The position numbers and the translations under genes were made by a program. DNA of 64,000 bases from Polyangia bacterium. Its GTDB lineage: Bacteria > Myxococcota_A > Polyangia > Nannocystales > Nannocystaceae. Positions 51,749 through 61,070 of this stretch are shown here, piece after piece (the first letter of the stretch is position 1; every line of letters starts with the position of its first letter). The notes beneath the pieces were generated by a model. The model was not told where the DNA came from. It saw only the letters and a program-made list of their open reading frames with translations, and did no database searches. The stretch lies in the NCBI GenBank assembly GCA_030430565.1, contig JAUIKS010000022.1, positions 124,001 through 188,000 on the forward strand, in the 5' to 3' direction.

Positions 51749-53632
51749 ATGAATTCGACCGCGGCCAACGGGCCGGTTTTCGATATGCTGTTGGCTATGG
51801 TGCGAGACGGTTCGACGTATGGCGGTGTGTACGTGTCCCTCCTCGTGGCCGGTCTGTTGTGTACGAGCTCCGCCGTGGCCGACGCCGCGAACCCGCGGAC
51901 CGTGCCGCTGCTGCAGGCCGGGCAGGGGGACGCCGCGAACATGGACGCGGAGCTCGGGCCGGCGTCGCCGATGCGCGTCGGCGCGCCGATCCCCGCCGCG
52001 CACTGTGACATCCACGTGGTCGACGAAGGCGTCGACGAGTGGGTCCCCACCGAGACCCAGTACGTCCCCGGCGTCGTCCAGTGCGAGAACGGCGGCGCCA
52101 ACTTCGAAGCGCTCAAGGCCCAGGCGATCGCCGCGCGCTCCGTCGCCTACTACGCGATGGAGACGAGCGGGAAGATCTGCGACAGCCAGGGCTGCCAGGT
52201 CTACAGCTGCGGGAACACGCCCACCCAGGAGCAGCTCGACGCCGTGGCCGCGACGGCCGGGCAGTACCTCTCGTTCAACGACACGCTCACCTACGCCTTC
52301 TACGTCGCCGGCGACTCGAGCCTCGACCCGCCCGGCTGCCTCGGCGACGACGCCGACGCCGGGACCGAGAAGTTCGTCACCTACAACGAGGGCAAGACCG
52401 GCACGAACGTCGAGCAGACCACGCTGGGTTACATCCACGACCCGGGCGACAACGGCTACGGGCAGAACCGCGGGTGCATGTCGCAGTGGGGCGCGCGCTG
52501 TCTCGAGAACGAGGTCGGATATGACCACTTGGACATCTTGCGGTTCTACTACGGCGCCGACATCGAGGTGCTCCAGGCCGAGGGTCCCTGCGTCAACGCG
52601 CCCGAGCCCGAGCCGCCCCCGCCGGTCACGCCCGGGACCTTCGAAGCCGCCGACTGCCTCGGCCTGCGCGGCTGGATCCACGACCCCGAGGCGCCCGAGG
52701 CGGTGATCGAGGTCGAGCTGGCCTTTGACGGTATGGAGCCGACGCCCTTCGACGACCCGGCCGCGACCGTCCGCACGATCCTCGCCGACCGCTTCCGCGA
52801 GGACCTGTGCGACCTGCTGGGCGTCTGCGAGCACGGCTTCGAACGCGAGGTCCCCCGGAGCCTGCGCGACGGCGTCTCGCACTCGGTGCACGCCCGCTAT
52901 CAGCTCAGCCCCCAGCACGAGCTCGCGTCCCTCGAGGGCGCGCCGCTGAGCTTCAGCTGCCCGCGCCTCCCGTTGCCCGAGGGCGTGCGCAGGCCGGTCT
53001 CAGCGGCGCTCAGCGTCGCCTGGGGCTTCGATCCCTTCTGGCAGGCGACCGTGGTCTCGGCGGCGGAGCTCGAGGGCTACCCGCTCGCGACGGAGCTGCC
53101 CGAGGCGCCGCAGCTCGTCGAGATCCCCGGGGACTCCTCGATCTGGTTGATCGACGGCGATCGACGGCGGCGGATCGCGGAGGCGGCGACGCTCGTCGCC
53201 TGGGGCCTCGACGGACACGAGGTCGAGCAGTGGCCCAAGAGCGCGCTCGAGCTCATCGAGGAGGGCCCTCCGCTGCGTCCGGAGCCTTTCTTGATCCAGC
53301 AGGGCGGCGGCGCGCTGCACCTGATCGACGAGCCGCCCTGCGGCGACGGCGGCTGCGAGCCGTCCTCGGACACGAGCAGCAGCGGCGACAGCGGCGGCGC
53401 CACCGGCGGTGATGACAGCGGCGGAGGGGACGACAGCGGCGGTGGCAGCGGCGACGGCGGCGACGGCACTGGCACCGGCGGCGGCGCGCTGCCGCCCGGC
53501 TACGGCCCTGACGGCGTCGACGGCGGGTGCGGTTGCATGTCCGGAGAGTCAGGTACCACACGCGGCCGCGCCGTCGGGGCGCTCGCGCTGCTCGGGCTGC
53601 TCGCGCTGCGTCGGCGCCGACGCGATCAGTGA
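51749..53632 (+). CDS. SpoIID/LytB-like protein with MYXO-CTERM anchor
   Basis: About 627 residues; ATGs at 51785 and 51797 are alternative starts and none has a strong ribosome site. A hydrophobic signal (VYVSLLVAGLLCTSSAVADA) is followed by a SpoIID-type domain: NFEALKAQAIAARSVAYYAM, then GQNRGCMSQWGARCLE and LRFYYGADIEVL. SpoIID is a lytic transglycosylase on denuded glycan strands. Residues about 290-530 are beta-rich; a Gly/Ser/Asp linker and GCGCM, a hydrophobic helix and RRRRR form the MYXO-CTERM signal. The convergent gene overlaps its end by seven bases. Confidence 0.8.
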   Translation: MNSTAANGPVFDMLLAMVRDGSTYGGVYVSLLVAGLLCTSSAVADAANPRTVPLLQAGQGDAANMDAELGPASPMRVGAPIPAAHCDIHVVDEGVDEWVPTETQYVPGVVQCENGGANFEALKAQAIAARSVAYYAMETSGKICDSQGCQVYSCGNTPTQEQLDAVAATAGQYLSFNDTLTYAFYVAGDSSLDPPGCLGDDADAGTEKFVTYNEGKTGTNVEQTTLGYIHDPGDNGYGQNRGCMSQWGARCLENEVGYDHLDILRFYYGADIEVLQAEGPCVNAPEPEPPPPVTPGTFEAADCLGLRGWIHDPEAPEAVIEVELAFDGMEPTPFDDPAATVRTILADRFREDLCDLLGVCEHGFEREVPRSLRDGVSHSVHARYQLSPQHELASLEGAPLSFSCPRLPLPEGVRRPVSAALSVAWGFDPFWQATVVSAAELEGYPLATELPEAPQLVEIPGDSSIWLIDGDRRRRIAEAATLVAWGLDGHEVEQWPKSALELIEEGPPLRPEPFLIQQGGGALHLIDEPPCGDGGCEPSSDTSSSGDSGGATGGDDSGGGDDSGGGSGDGGDGTGTGGGALPPGYGPDGVDGGCGCMSGESGTTRGRAVGALALLGLLALRRRRRDQ

Positions 53633-54438
53633 TCCGCGTGCGCGCTGCGGGGCGCGGCCAGCCCCGAGGGGATGACGACCTTGCAGTCCGCCTGCGTCCC
53701 GACGATCTGGATCTGCCCGCTGCCCGCCTGCTGCACCGCGCGCCGGATCGTCGGCAGCCCGCGCCCGATCTGCTCCATGAGCCCGAGCGTGCGCAGCGTC
53801 GACGCGATCAGCGGGTTACGCGGGAACGACACGCCGCCGTGCTGCGCCTGCTCCTCGAGCTGAACCGCCGCCGTGAGCCCGCCCGGGTTCCAGATCTCGA
53901 GTCGATCGGTGAACAGCCGGACCGCGACGCGACCGCTGAGACGCAGATCGCGGTGCACCAGCGCGTTGGTCAGCGCCTCGCGGACCGCGACCTGCGGGTA
54001 CTCCGAGTTGCTCGGCGAGGTCTCGGCGTCATCGCTCGTCGCCAGCTCATCGGGGATCGAGCGCGTGTGCCCCATGATGTACGTGAGCGCCTGCTCGCGC
54101 AGCGCCGGGATGTTGCCCTCGAGATCGATCTGCTCCTCGATCGGATCCGAGAGCAGGCGCCCGTTGACGCGGACGATCGAGATGCCCCACTCGGGGCGGA
54201 ACAGCTGCGGCAGCAGCCCGAAGCACAGCAGCCCCGCGACCGTCGGCGTCGGCTTGCTCTGGGCCTTGCCGAGCAGGCCGAGCCGGCCCGCGAGGTGATC
54301 GCGGGCCATCGTCTCGGCGAGCGCCGGCGTGCGTTTGTGCAGGTACGCCTGCAGCGCCTCGAGATCGAGGTCTTCAGGCTTCGCGCCCGGGACCGGGCTG
54401 CGTTCAAATCCCATCGGAGCCGGAGCGACGAGAGCCAT
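53626..54438 (-). CDS. RecG-like/HATPase_c_4 regulator lacking the AlbA/Schlafen domain
   Basis: 270 residues, soluble. The middle and C-terminus have the HATPase_c_4 pattern of the ATP-dependent helicase RecG-like regulator group: AVREALTNALVHRDL, VRLFTDRLEIWNPGGL and IGRGLPTIRRAVQQ. The family usually starts with an AlbA_2 (Schlafen-like) domain; here only a short helical N-terminus is present, so it may be a truncated or distinct form. Likely a transcription-level regulator, possibly ATP-dependent. Convergent with the SpoIID gene. Confidence 0.7.
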   Translation of the reverse strand: MALVAPAPMGFERSPVPGAKPEDLDLEALQAYLHKRTPALAETMARDHLAGRLGLLGKAQSKPTPTVAGLLCFGLLPQLFRPEWGISIVRVNGRLLSDPIEEQIDLEGNIPALREQALTYIMGHTRSIPDELATSDDAETSPSNSEYPQVAVREALTNALVHRDLRLSGRVAVRLFTDRLEIWNPGGLTAAVQLEEQAQHGGVSFPRNPLIASTLRTLGLMEQIGRGLPTIRRAVQQAGSGQIQIVGTQADCKVVIPSGLAAPRSAHADH

Positions 54439-54628
54439 GGTCTTGGGTCTTGGAGGGGAGCCGAGGAGCGTGAAATCGCCCGCGCGTGAGCGGGGCCGCG
54501 TGTCCGCATAGTACCGCGGGCCGATCGATTCGCCGAGCGACGCGATGTTCAGCCGCGAGCGGCGCTTCGCGCCCGCGCCGCGCGCGAGGTTCCATCTCTC
54601 TAGGACGTAGGTTTAGGATAGTGCCGGC

Positions 54629-56245
54629 ATGGCGTCGGCCGGCTCGATCAATCGCGCGAGGGGTCGCCGGCGTCGCGCCCAAGCGCGCCGGCGCCGGTCT
54701 GGGCTGGTCGCGCTGGGCGTCCTCGGGGCGCTGCTCATGCCCGCGCGCGCCCGCGCGGATCGGGGCTCGATCTTCTTCGGCAACGAGGCGGCCCTCCGGG
54801 CTGGCGCCGTCAATGCCATCGTCCACGACGGCAGCGCCGCCTGGTACAACCCCGCCGGCCTCGCGTCGATCACCTCCACCAACCTCGACGTCAACCTCAA
54901 CATCTACGGGTTGCGCTACCGCCGGGTGCGGGGCGGACACCAGATCCGCTTCCCGGATACCGTCGTCGACGGCGACCACCAGCACCTCAGCACCTACGCG
55001 ATCCCCAGCTCGCTGGTGTTCTCGAAGCGCTTCAAGCGTGGCTTCGTCGGCGCGGTCTCGTTCTTCGTCACCAACTCGTCCTACTTCTCGTTCGAGCGCG
55101 AGTTCCACGGCGAGCTCCACGCGATCGAGGGCGGCGCGAACGCGAGCCAGTGGAACACCGACCAGATGATCGACATCCAGGTGTCCAGCCGCACCTACGC
55201 GCTCGGGCCCTCGATCGGCTGGAACGTGCACCCCAAGGTTCGCCTCGGGCTCTCGCTGCAAGCGCTCTACAGCTACGGCGAGTCCTCCTATCAGTTCTGG
55301 AACAACTCCGCGGAGCAGGTCGACGCTGGCCTCGAGGGCCGTCACCTGCTCGCCCAGAGCCGCCTGCGCGACCTCGACACCCAGCTCGGGCTGATGCTGA
55401 CCCTGGGCCTGCAGGCCTCGCCCACCGATCGCCTCGACCTCGGCGTCACGATCCGCTCGCCGCAGCTCATCCTGATCAGCTGGCCCGGCATCTCGTTGAC
55501 TGAGTCCTACGTGCGCACCAACGTCGACGGCACCAGCGACGCGATCACGACCCGCTTCCCCGAGCGCTTCGAGACGCTCCGGGGCGACTTCGACCTGCTC
55601 GCGAACCTCCGCATCGACGCCGGCTTCGCCTACCGCTGGGACAAGGTCTCGTGGTCCGTCGATCTCAACCTGCTGCCCCGCAACCCGCCGACCTTCTACC
55701 GGCGAAGGTTCGCGCGCACGACCTTCAGCGCTCGCTCCGGCTTCCTGATCCCGCTCGGCGACTTCGTCACCCTGGGCACCGGCGTCTACATGGATCGCTC
55801 GGGCGCCGAGGCCGGCCCCTTCAGCGACCCCTACCTCGAGCACGGCAGGCCGAGCCGCGACTTCAGCGCGCCCGAGGCCCCCGACATCTTCGTCGAGGAC
55901 ATCGACTTCTACGGCTTCACCCTCGGCGTGCGCCTCGAGCGTCGGCTGTGGCGCCGCATCATGGCGGGCCCCAAGGGCTGGAAGGAGCTCGCCGAGGGCA
56001 GCGAAGAGTGGAAGCGCGAGCGCGAGAACCTCTACAAGTCCAAGGTCTCGTGGACCACGACCCTCGGGATCCGCTACGCGCTCGGCCACGGCAGCGTCAC
56101 CGGGACGGTCTACGAGTTCGGCCTAGAGGCCGCCGACATCCCGCCCGAGCGCGCGCTCTCGACCACCATCCCGCTCTCGGTCCGCGCGCTCGACGTCTTC
56201 AACCACGACCTCGCCTTCTACCTCGGGACGCAGCTGTCTTTTTGA
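54629..56245 (+). CDS. FadL/OmpP1-family outer-membrane porin
   Basis: 538 residues. After a basic signal peptide (GLVALGVLGALLMPARARA) the mature N-terminus has GNEAALRAGAVNAIVHDG and AAWYNPAGLAS, the hallmark of FadL-type hydrophobic-compound transporters. The rest is alternating beta strands (YALGPSIGWNVHPKVRLGLS, LGVTIRSPQLILIS) ending in QLSF, with terminal Phe as BAM proteins need. It likely takes up fatty acids or aromatic compounds through the outer membrane. A modest ribosome site is present. Confidence 0.85.
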   Translation: MASAGSINRARGRRRRAQARRRRSGLVALGVLGALLMPARARADRGSIFFGNEAALRAGAVNAIVHDGSAAWYNPAGLASITSTNLDVNLNIYGLRYRRVRGGHQIRFPDTVVDGDHQHLSTYAIPSSLVFSKRFKRGFVGAVSFFVTNSSYFSFEREFHGELHAIEGGANASQWNTDQMIDIQVSSRTYALGPSIGWNVHPKVRLGLSLQALYSYGESSYQFWNNSAEQVDAGLEGRHLLAQSRLRDLDTQLGLMLTLGLQASPTDRLDLGVTIRSPQLILISWPGISLTESYVRTNVDGTSDAITTRFPERFETLRGDFDLLANLRIDAGFAYRWDKVSWSVDLNLLPRNPPTFYRRRFARTTFSARSGFLIPLGDFVTLGTGVYMDRSGAEAGPFSDPYLEHGRPSRDFSAPEAPDIFVEDIDFYGFTLGVRLERRLWRRIMAGPKGWKELAEGSEEWKRERENLYKSKVSWTTTLGIRYALGHGSVTGTVYEFGLEAADIPPERALSTTIPLSVRALDVFNHDLAFYLGTQLSF

Positions 56246-56282
56246 TCGCGTGACTCGAGGACCAGGCCCTCCCGCGCGCGCG

Positions 56283-57518
56283 TCAGCTCGCCGCGCGGCC
56301 CTCGTACGCGTGCAGCCCCGCGCGCAGGATCGCCAGGCAGCGCTCGAGCCGCGCGCAGCCCAGCACGTACGCGATCCGGACCTGGTTGCGGCCCTTCCCG
56401 GGCGTCGCGTAGAAGCCCTCCGCCGGCGCGAGCATCAGCGTCTCGCCGTTCAGCGAGAACTCGCGCAGCAGGAACGTGCAGAACGCCTCGGCGTCGTCGA
56501 CCGGCAGATCGGCGACCAGGTAAAACGCCCCGCGCGGCGTCGGGCACGAGACCCCCGGGATCGACCGCAGCCCGCCGACCAGCACGTCGCGCCGTCGCCG
56601 GTACTCATCGATCATCCCCCGCATCTCCGCCGCCGGCGTCTCCAAGGCCGCCATCGCCGCGTGCTGATCGACCGTCGGCGGCGACAGCCGGGCCTGGGCG
56701 AAGCGCAGGCACGCCGCGTAGAAGTCGGCGTTGCGCGTCACCAAGCAGCCCACGCGCGCGCCGCAGGCCGAGTAGCGCTTCGACACCGAGTCGATCACGA
56801 CCGCGTGCTCCGCCATGTCCGGGACGCCGAGCACCGAGGGCGCGACCGACGGAAGGTCGCCGCCCGCTGGATACACGAACTCGCGGTACACCTCGTCGAC
56901 GATGAAGAACAGCCCCCGCTCGCGGCACACGGCGGCCAGCGCCTCGAGGCTCGCGCGGGACAGGACCGCGCCCGTCGGGTTCCCGGGCGACGGCACCACC
57001 AGCGCGCGCGTGCGCGCCCCGATCGCCGCGCGCACCCGCGCCGCCGGGATCGCGAAGTCCTCGCTCGCCTCACTCGCCACCGGCACCACCTCGACGCCCA
57101 GCATGTGCGCGAAGCCGCGGTAGTTGGTGTAGTAGGGCTCGACCACGAGGATCGAGTCACCCGGGTCACAGGCCGCCGCGATCGCGAACAGCAGCGCCTC
57201 GGAGCCGCCCGTGGTCACCAAGATCTGGTCGGCCGCGATCGGCGGACCGCCGCGCGCGATGTCGAGACCGTTGTAGTAGCGCGCGAGCGCCTCGCGGTAC
57301 TCGGCGAAGCCCTGCGACGGGCTGTACGCGACGACAGGCTCCGCGAAGCGCTGGTACGCGGCGCGCATCGGCGAGACCGTCGGCAGGTCCGGCTGACCGA
57401 TGTTGAGGTGATGCACGTGCACGCCGCGAGACTTAGCGAAGTCGGCGTGCGGCATGAGCCGACGAATCGGCGACGCCGGGGACGTCGCGCCGCGAACGGA
57501 GAGCTTTGGGTGCGCCAT
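56283..57518 (-). CDS. Class I/II PLP-dependent aminotransferase
   Basis: 411 residues from the ATG at 57518 (a TTG six bases upstream is possible). PLP-enzyme marks: TTGGSEALLFAIA, VPSPGNPTGAVLSR, FIVDEVYREFVY and VIDSVSKRYSACGARVG with the Schiff-base Lys in VSKRY. Aspartate/aromatic aminotransferase-like proteins of this type transfer an amino group to 2-oxo acids. The YSPSQGFAEYREALARYY and NIGQPDLPT segments agree. The amino acid is not determinable. Convergent with the FadL gene. Confidence 0.9.
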   Translation of the reverse strand: MAHPKLSVRGATSPASPIRRLMPHADFAKSRGVHVHHLNIGQPDLPTVSPMRAAYQRFAEPVVAYSPSQGFAEYREALARYYNGLDIARGGPPIAADQILVTTGGSEALLFAIAAACDPGDSILVVEPYYTNYRGFAHMLGVEVVPVASEASEDFAIPAARVRAAIGARTRALVVPSPGNPTGAVLSRASLEALAAVCRERGLFFIVDEVYREFVYPAGGDLPSVAPSVLGVPDMAEHAVVIDSVSKRYSACGARVGCLVTRNADFYAACLRFAQARLSPPTVDQHAAMAALETPAAEMRGMIDEYRRRRDVLVGGLRSIPGVSCPTPRGAFYLVADLPVDDAEAFCTFLLREFSLNGETLMLAPAEGFYATPGKGRNQVRIAYVLGCARLERCLAILRAGLHAYEGRAAS

Positions 57519-57687
57519 GGTCAAGGACTCGCCTTATCTCGAGAGAGCGTGCACGGCGAGTCCCAGGGCCCTCAAGGGGGCAGGGCGTGAGCTTGGCGTG
57601 TGCGTGACGGGATGACTCGCTGGCCGGTGAGCGTCAACCCCGCCACCGCTTGCAATGCGCGCGCGTGGGGTCCAAACTACGCGTCCC

Positions 57688-57761
57688 GCTCGCATAGCTC
57701 AGTAGGATAGAGCGACGGTTTCCTAAACCGTAGGCCACAGGTTCGATCCCTGTTGCGAGCA
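57688..57761 (+). tRNA. tRNA-Arg (anticodon CCU)
   Basis: The acceptor arms GCTCGCA (57688-57694) and TGCGAGC (57754-57760) pair fully. The anticodon stem ACGGT/ACCGT encloses TTCCTAA, giving anticodon CCU at 57722-57724. A T-arm ACAGG-TTCGATC-CCTGT is perfect. CCA is not encoded. Its 3' end faces an integrase gene, a classical island attachment site. Confidence 0.95.
57739..57761 (+). other. Probable attachment-site core (attL) in the tRNA 3' end
   Basis: The 3' part of tRNA-Arg(CCU), from the T-arm to the discriminator base, is where tyrosine integrases commonly recombine, and an integrase gene begins its 3' end 53 bases away. The matching attR would lie beyond the window, so the core cannot be proved here. 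Confidence 0.4.
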
Positions 57762-57776
57762 TCCTGGAAGGGTCCT

Positions 57777-57799
57777 AACGCCGTGGAAACGGCGTTTTT
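57777..57799 (+). terminator. Rho-independent terminator after tRNA-Arg
   Basis: AACGCCGT (57777-57784) and ACGGCGTT (57789-57796) form an 8-pair stem with a GGAA loop, followed by TTTTT. It ends the tRNA transcript 16 bases after the gene and could also separate it from the integrase. Confidence 0.85.
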
Positions 57800-57813
57800 A
57801 CGTTAACGTTGCG

Positions 57814-59076
57814 TCACGTACGTCGTAGGTACGTCGTCAGGTACGTCGTGATTTTCGCGCACCTGCCCCGGGAGACACGCTCGATGAGCTCGGCGCCGGT
57901 ATCAGGCGCGAGGTGAGCGTAGATCTCGGTGGTCTGCACGCTCGAGTGACCCAGCCAGCGCTGGACCACCGCGAGCGGCACACCGGTCATGGCGGCGTGC
58001 GACGCGAAGGTGTGCCGGAGCATGTGGGGATGGACGTGCTTGTCCAGCCCCGCCGCTTTCCCGGCGGCGACGATCATCCTGTAGACGCGCCACTGCGAGA
58101 GATGCCCCCCATTCTCATCGGGGAACACGAGCGCGTCTTTACGACGCGCTGCGAGGTGCTGCTGTAGCGCCTCCGCCAAGCCGCGCGTCAGGGGCACCGA
58201 CCGCGGCCGGCGTCCCTTCGTCGACTTGACGTCACGCCTCCCGCCCGCGCGTGTGCGGACGGAGCGACCCACCCGAATGAACGGGCGCGCCGCGTCGAGC
58301 ATGACGTCCTGGCGGCGAAGCTCGAGCAGCTCGCCCTCGCGCAGGCCGGTCTCGATCATGACCAGGACGAACAGCATCCACTCGGCCGGAACGGCCTCGA
58401 GGAAGCGGTCAGCCTCGTCGCGGTCGAGGTACTTCGGATCGGCCTTGTCGGCCTTGTCGAACTTGATCCGCGGACACGCCGGGATGAGCTGGTACTCGCA
58501 CGCGAGGTTCAGCACGGCCCGAAGAGCGCCGAGGATGTTGTTCACGGTCTTGATGCTGAGCGGGCCGCCCTTGCGCCGGGACGAGACCGGCTTCCACTTC
58601 CGCTGACGGGTCTGGCGCGAGTTCGCAACCTCGCCCGTGCCGTTGCGGAGGCGGACCTTGAGGGCGTCGATCATCATCCGATCGATCTGGTCGATCGTGA
58701 CCTCACCGAAGAATGGCTGCAGGTGACGACGAACGTAGTTGACCTTGTTGCGGTAGTCGGAGCGGTTCGGGTCCTGGAGCGCGAGGTAGCGCTCGGAGAA
58801 CTCGTCAAACCCCGGAGCCTGCCTTGCCGACTCGGTCGGGCGTGGCGGGGCAGGGGGCTGCATGACTTCCGCAGCGGTCACAGTTTGGTTGGTGGGGCGC
58901 GGACCTCCTTTCGTGGCTTCGTACTCGCGGATGATCTGCTGCTCGGCTTCGAGCGCATCCCGCTTCAGGTAGCGACTGCGATCCAGTCTCATCTCGCGGC
59001 GAAACGAGTCACCGTCACGACGAACACGGATCATCCAGTAGGGCTTGCCCCTGAACGTCACAGCTTTGACGCTCAT
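57814..59076 (-). CDS. Tyrosine-type site-specific integrase
   Basis: 420 residues from the ATG at 59076, which has GGAGGA upstream and overlaps the excisionase-like stop. A short N-terminal arm-binding type region (VTFRGKPYWMIRVRRDG) precedes a core-binding domain (FDEFSERYLALQDPNRSDYR) and the catalytic domain with Arg246 (ETGLREGELLELR), His351-x-x-Arg354 (HMLRHTF), His377 (LGHSS) and Tyr386 (TEIYAHL). All catalytic residues are present, so it should be active. Its C-terminal tail TTYLTTYLRRT is encoded by the repeated GTACGTCGT near the tRNA. Confidence 0.95.
   Translation of the reverse strand: MSVKAVTFRGKPYWMIRVRRDGDSFRREMRLDRSRYLKRDALEAEQQIIREYEATKGGPRPTNQTVTAAEVMQPPAPPRPTESARQAPGFDEFSERYLALQDPNRSDYRNKVNYVRRHLQPFFGEVTIDQIDRMMIDALKVRLRNGTGEVANSRQTRQRKWKPVSSRRKGGPLSIKTVNNILGALRAVLNLACEYQLIPACPRIKFDKADKADPKYLDRDEADRFLEAVPAEWMLFVLVMIETGLREGELLELRRQDVMLDAARPFIRVGRSVRTRAGGRRDVKSTKGRRPRSVPLTRGLAEALQQHLAARRKDALVFPDENGGHLSQWRVYRMIVAAGKAAGLDKHVHPHMLRHTFASHAAMTGVPLAVVQRWLGHSSVQTTEIYAHLAPDTGAELIERVSRGRCAKITTYLTTYLRRT
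57818..57849. repeat. Three direct repeats of GTACGTCGT near the att site
   Basis: Identical 9-mers at 57818-57826, 57829-57837 and 57841-57849, spaced 11 and 12 bases apart, close to one helical turn. They lie between the tRNA and most of the integrase gene and encode its last residues. They could be arm-type binding sites, or simply duplicated codons. Confidence 0.5.
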
Positions 59077-59384
59077 GTCTTCCTCCATGGAGAGACAATC
59101 CCAGCCGCATCCCCGCACTGAAGCCAGCGTAGCAAAATCGCGCGCGAGAATCTCCAGGCGCCGCCGACCTTAAGGGCGCCCGGGATACGTCCGGCACGTG
59201 CGTGCCTGTACATGCTTGTGCGGGAGATCCGGAGTAGCTGGCCGGCTTCGGTGATGTCGAGCAGGGCAGGGGGGTCAGGGTTCTCGTCAGGAAGAGCGGG
59301 AGGCGGCCGGAGATCGCACGCGTCGTCGCCGAGCTCGGAGCGGAACCAGGGCAGGCCGTTCACGCTCGGCTCCGTTCCGGACAC
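59073..59384 (-). CDS. Excisionase-like HTH protein
   Basis: 103 residues from a GTG. The C-terminal half is a MerR/excisionase-type helix-turn-helix: LLDITEAGQLLRISRTSMYR, then HARAGRIPGALKVGGAWRFS, the WRF motif of the winged turn. Such proteins direct the integrase toward excision. Overlap with the integrase start by four bases means coupled synthesis, a common Xis-Int order. About 110 bases separate it from the divergent cargo operon. Confidence 0.8.
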   Translation of the reverse strand: MSGTEPSVNGLPWFRSELGDDACDLRPPPALPDENPDPPALLDITEAGQLLRISRTSMYRHARAGRIPGALKVGGAWRFSRAILLRWLQCGDAAGIVSPWRKT

Positions 59385-59495
59385 CTTCGGACAACAAGGT
59401 TTGCCTGTTCCGCCACGCTACCCATCCGCTCCTACCTTCCAGCGTTACGCGAGGAAGTGTAGCGGCAGATCTCAGGTGGTTGTTGAGACAGGTTA

Positions 59496-61070
59496 ATGCG
59501 CGCGAACGACAGGCCGCGCGGCCGGTCGCGGTTTCAACCGTCACTCGTATCGACATATGCTCCCGTCGACGTGAGCAACGTAAACGACCTGCACCTATTC
59601 ATGGCAGACGAGGATGGCGAGCAGTCCCTCACGGGAGTCGCCGTGCACGAAGCGGCCACTGATCGAGATGAGGAGTTGGACGCGCCGGAGGATGCGTTGC
59701 CATTCAGGGCAGACGACCAGTCCGCCAACTCCATCTTTCATCAGTGCTGGGGACTCATCCTTCCGAAGGGCTCCAAGCTTCGTCAGCTTGGAGCGGTTCG
59801 GGAACTCATCGCCGCGCGAGCCCAGGTGATGAAGCTACGGCCGGAGAGGGTGTTTGTCGCTGAAGTTCCAGCCACGATGTCCCGGGATGAGTGCACGAGC
59901 TGGATCGACGATGTCCTCGGCGCGGTCCCCGAGAGCACACGCCCGCGATACTTGTTCATCCTCGGCGATCTCGACGAAGTTCCGTTCTCGCTTCAGCGCG
60001 AGTTGGCCAAGAATCACTTCGTTGGGCGGGTCGGTTTCGACACCGATGATGGCTACGTCGCGTACATCGAGAAGTTGCTGCGTTGGGAACGCACAGGCAA
60101 ACATTGGCGACGAGCTCGTACCGTGTTCACGAGCGCGCTTGATGGTACGCCGGCGATCCATGACGCTCAGCGGAATCTCGTGAATCCTCTGAGGTCGAGA
60201 ATCGCGCGGATTCGCGCCGCGATGGATGAGAGCGACGGGCGCCCGAGCGAGGTGTTTCGCACCTCCGCTCTCGTTGATCTCGATATTCCTCGGGGCGGTC
60301 AGCCCAACCGACTTCTTGAGCGCGCGGCAGCTGAAATCCCGACGCTTCTGTTCAGCGTGAGCCACGGCGCGGCCAAGCAAAGGCGCTGGACATATCAGGA
60401 TCAGCTGGCGATGCAGGGCGCGCTGTCGCTCGGGGACGGGAGCCGCATCTCAGCGGCCGATGTCTCGGAAGGGGCGTTCCTTCCGGGAGGCCTTTGGCTG
60501 TACTTCGCGTGTTTTGGCGCGGGGACGCCGGCCACGAGTGTCTACTCCCACTGGCTCCATCAAATGCGCGGGGACACGCGCCACGTACTCCGTTGCCTTC
60601 CCCAGGCAGGCGAGTCACCCTTTCTCGCAGCCCTGCCGAAAGCAGCGCTCGCAAATCCAAACGGACCGCTCGCGGTCCTCGCGCATGTCGATATGGTGTG
60701 GTCCTACGCGTACCGCGACTACGGCGCGGAGACCGTGAATCGCTACGAGCGATTTCTGGAGCCGCTGCGGATGTTGGTCGAGGGTAGTCGAGCCGGCGTC
60801 GCGCTTCACAAGCTTCGCCAGGCGGTTTCCGAGGTCGAGAGCGAGATCGCGTTCAGCATAGACTCGGCGCAGGAGGAGGCTTTTATCGCGTGGTCGAAGG
60901 CGCGTCACCTCGAGCAGCGTGCGCGGGCCGAAGCCGCCAAGCGTGCCTATGATCTAGAGTTCGAGATTCGGACTCGTCACATCGGGCACAGAATGATGCT
61001 ACGCGCCGATCTCGACAGTTTCTGCCTGCTGGGTGATCCTGCTGCTCGTATGCCCCTGGGGGTCGACTGA
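59496..61070 (+). CDS. Gingipain (C25)-like cysteine peptidase of a conflict system
   Basis: 524 residues from the ATG at 59496 (GTG 59571 and ATG 59601 are alternatives). No signal peptide, so it is intracellular. The region YLFILGDLDEVPF and FVGRVGFDTDDGYVAYIEKL followed by LLFSVSHGAAKQ (His290) and LYFACFGAGTP (Cys339) gives the clan-CD arrangement; the GR…YIEKLL segment is close to peptidase C25 (gingipains). Catalytic His and Cys are intact. The C-terminal 180 residues are helical. It overlaps the next start (TGATG), so it is the first gene of the cargo operon and probably an effector cutting host proteins when released. Confidence 0.75.
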   Translation: MRANDRPRGRSRFQPSLVSTYAPVDVSNVNDLHLFMADEDGEQSLTGVAVHEAATDRDEELDAPEDALPFRADDQSANSIFHQCWGLILPKGSKLRQLGAVRELIAARAQVMKLRPERVFVAEVPATMSRDECTSWIDDVLGAVPESTRPRYLFILGDLDEVPFSLQRELAKNHFVGRVGFDTDDGYVAYIEKLLRWERTGKHWRRARTVFTSALDGTPAIHDAQRNLVNPLRSRIARIRAAMDESDGRPSEVFRTSALVDLDIPRGGQPNRLLERAAAEIPTLLFSVSHGAAKQRRWTYQDQLAMQGALSLGDGSRISAADVSEGAFLPGGLWLYFACFGAGTPATSVYSHWLHQMRGDTRHVLRCLPQAGESPFLAALPKAALANPNGPLAVLAHVDMVWSYAYRDYGAETVNRYERFLEPLRMLVEGSRAGVALHKLRQAVSEVESEIAFSIDSAQEEAFIAWSKARHLEQRARAEAAKRAYDLEFEIRTRHIGHRMMLRADLDSFCLLGDPAARMPLGVD

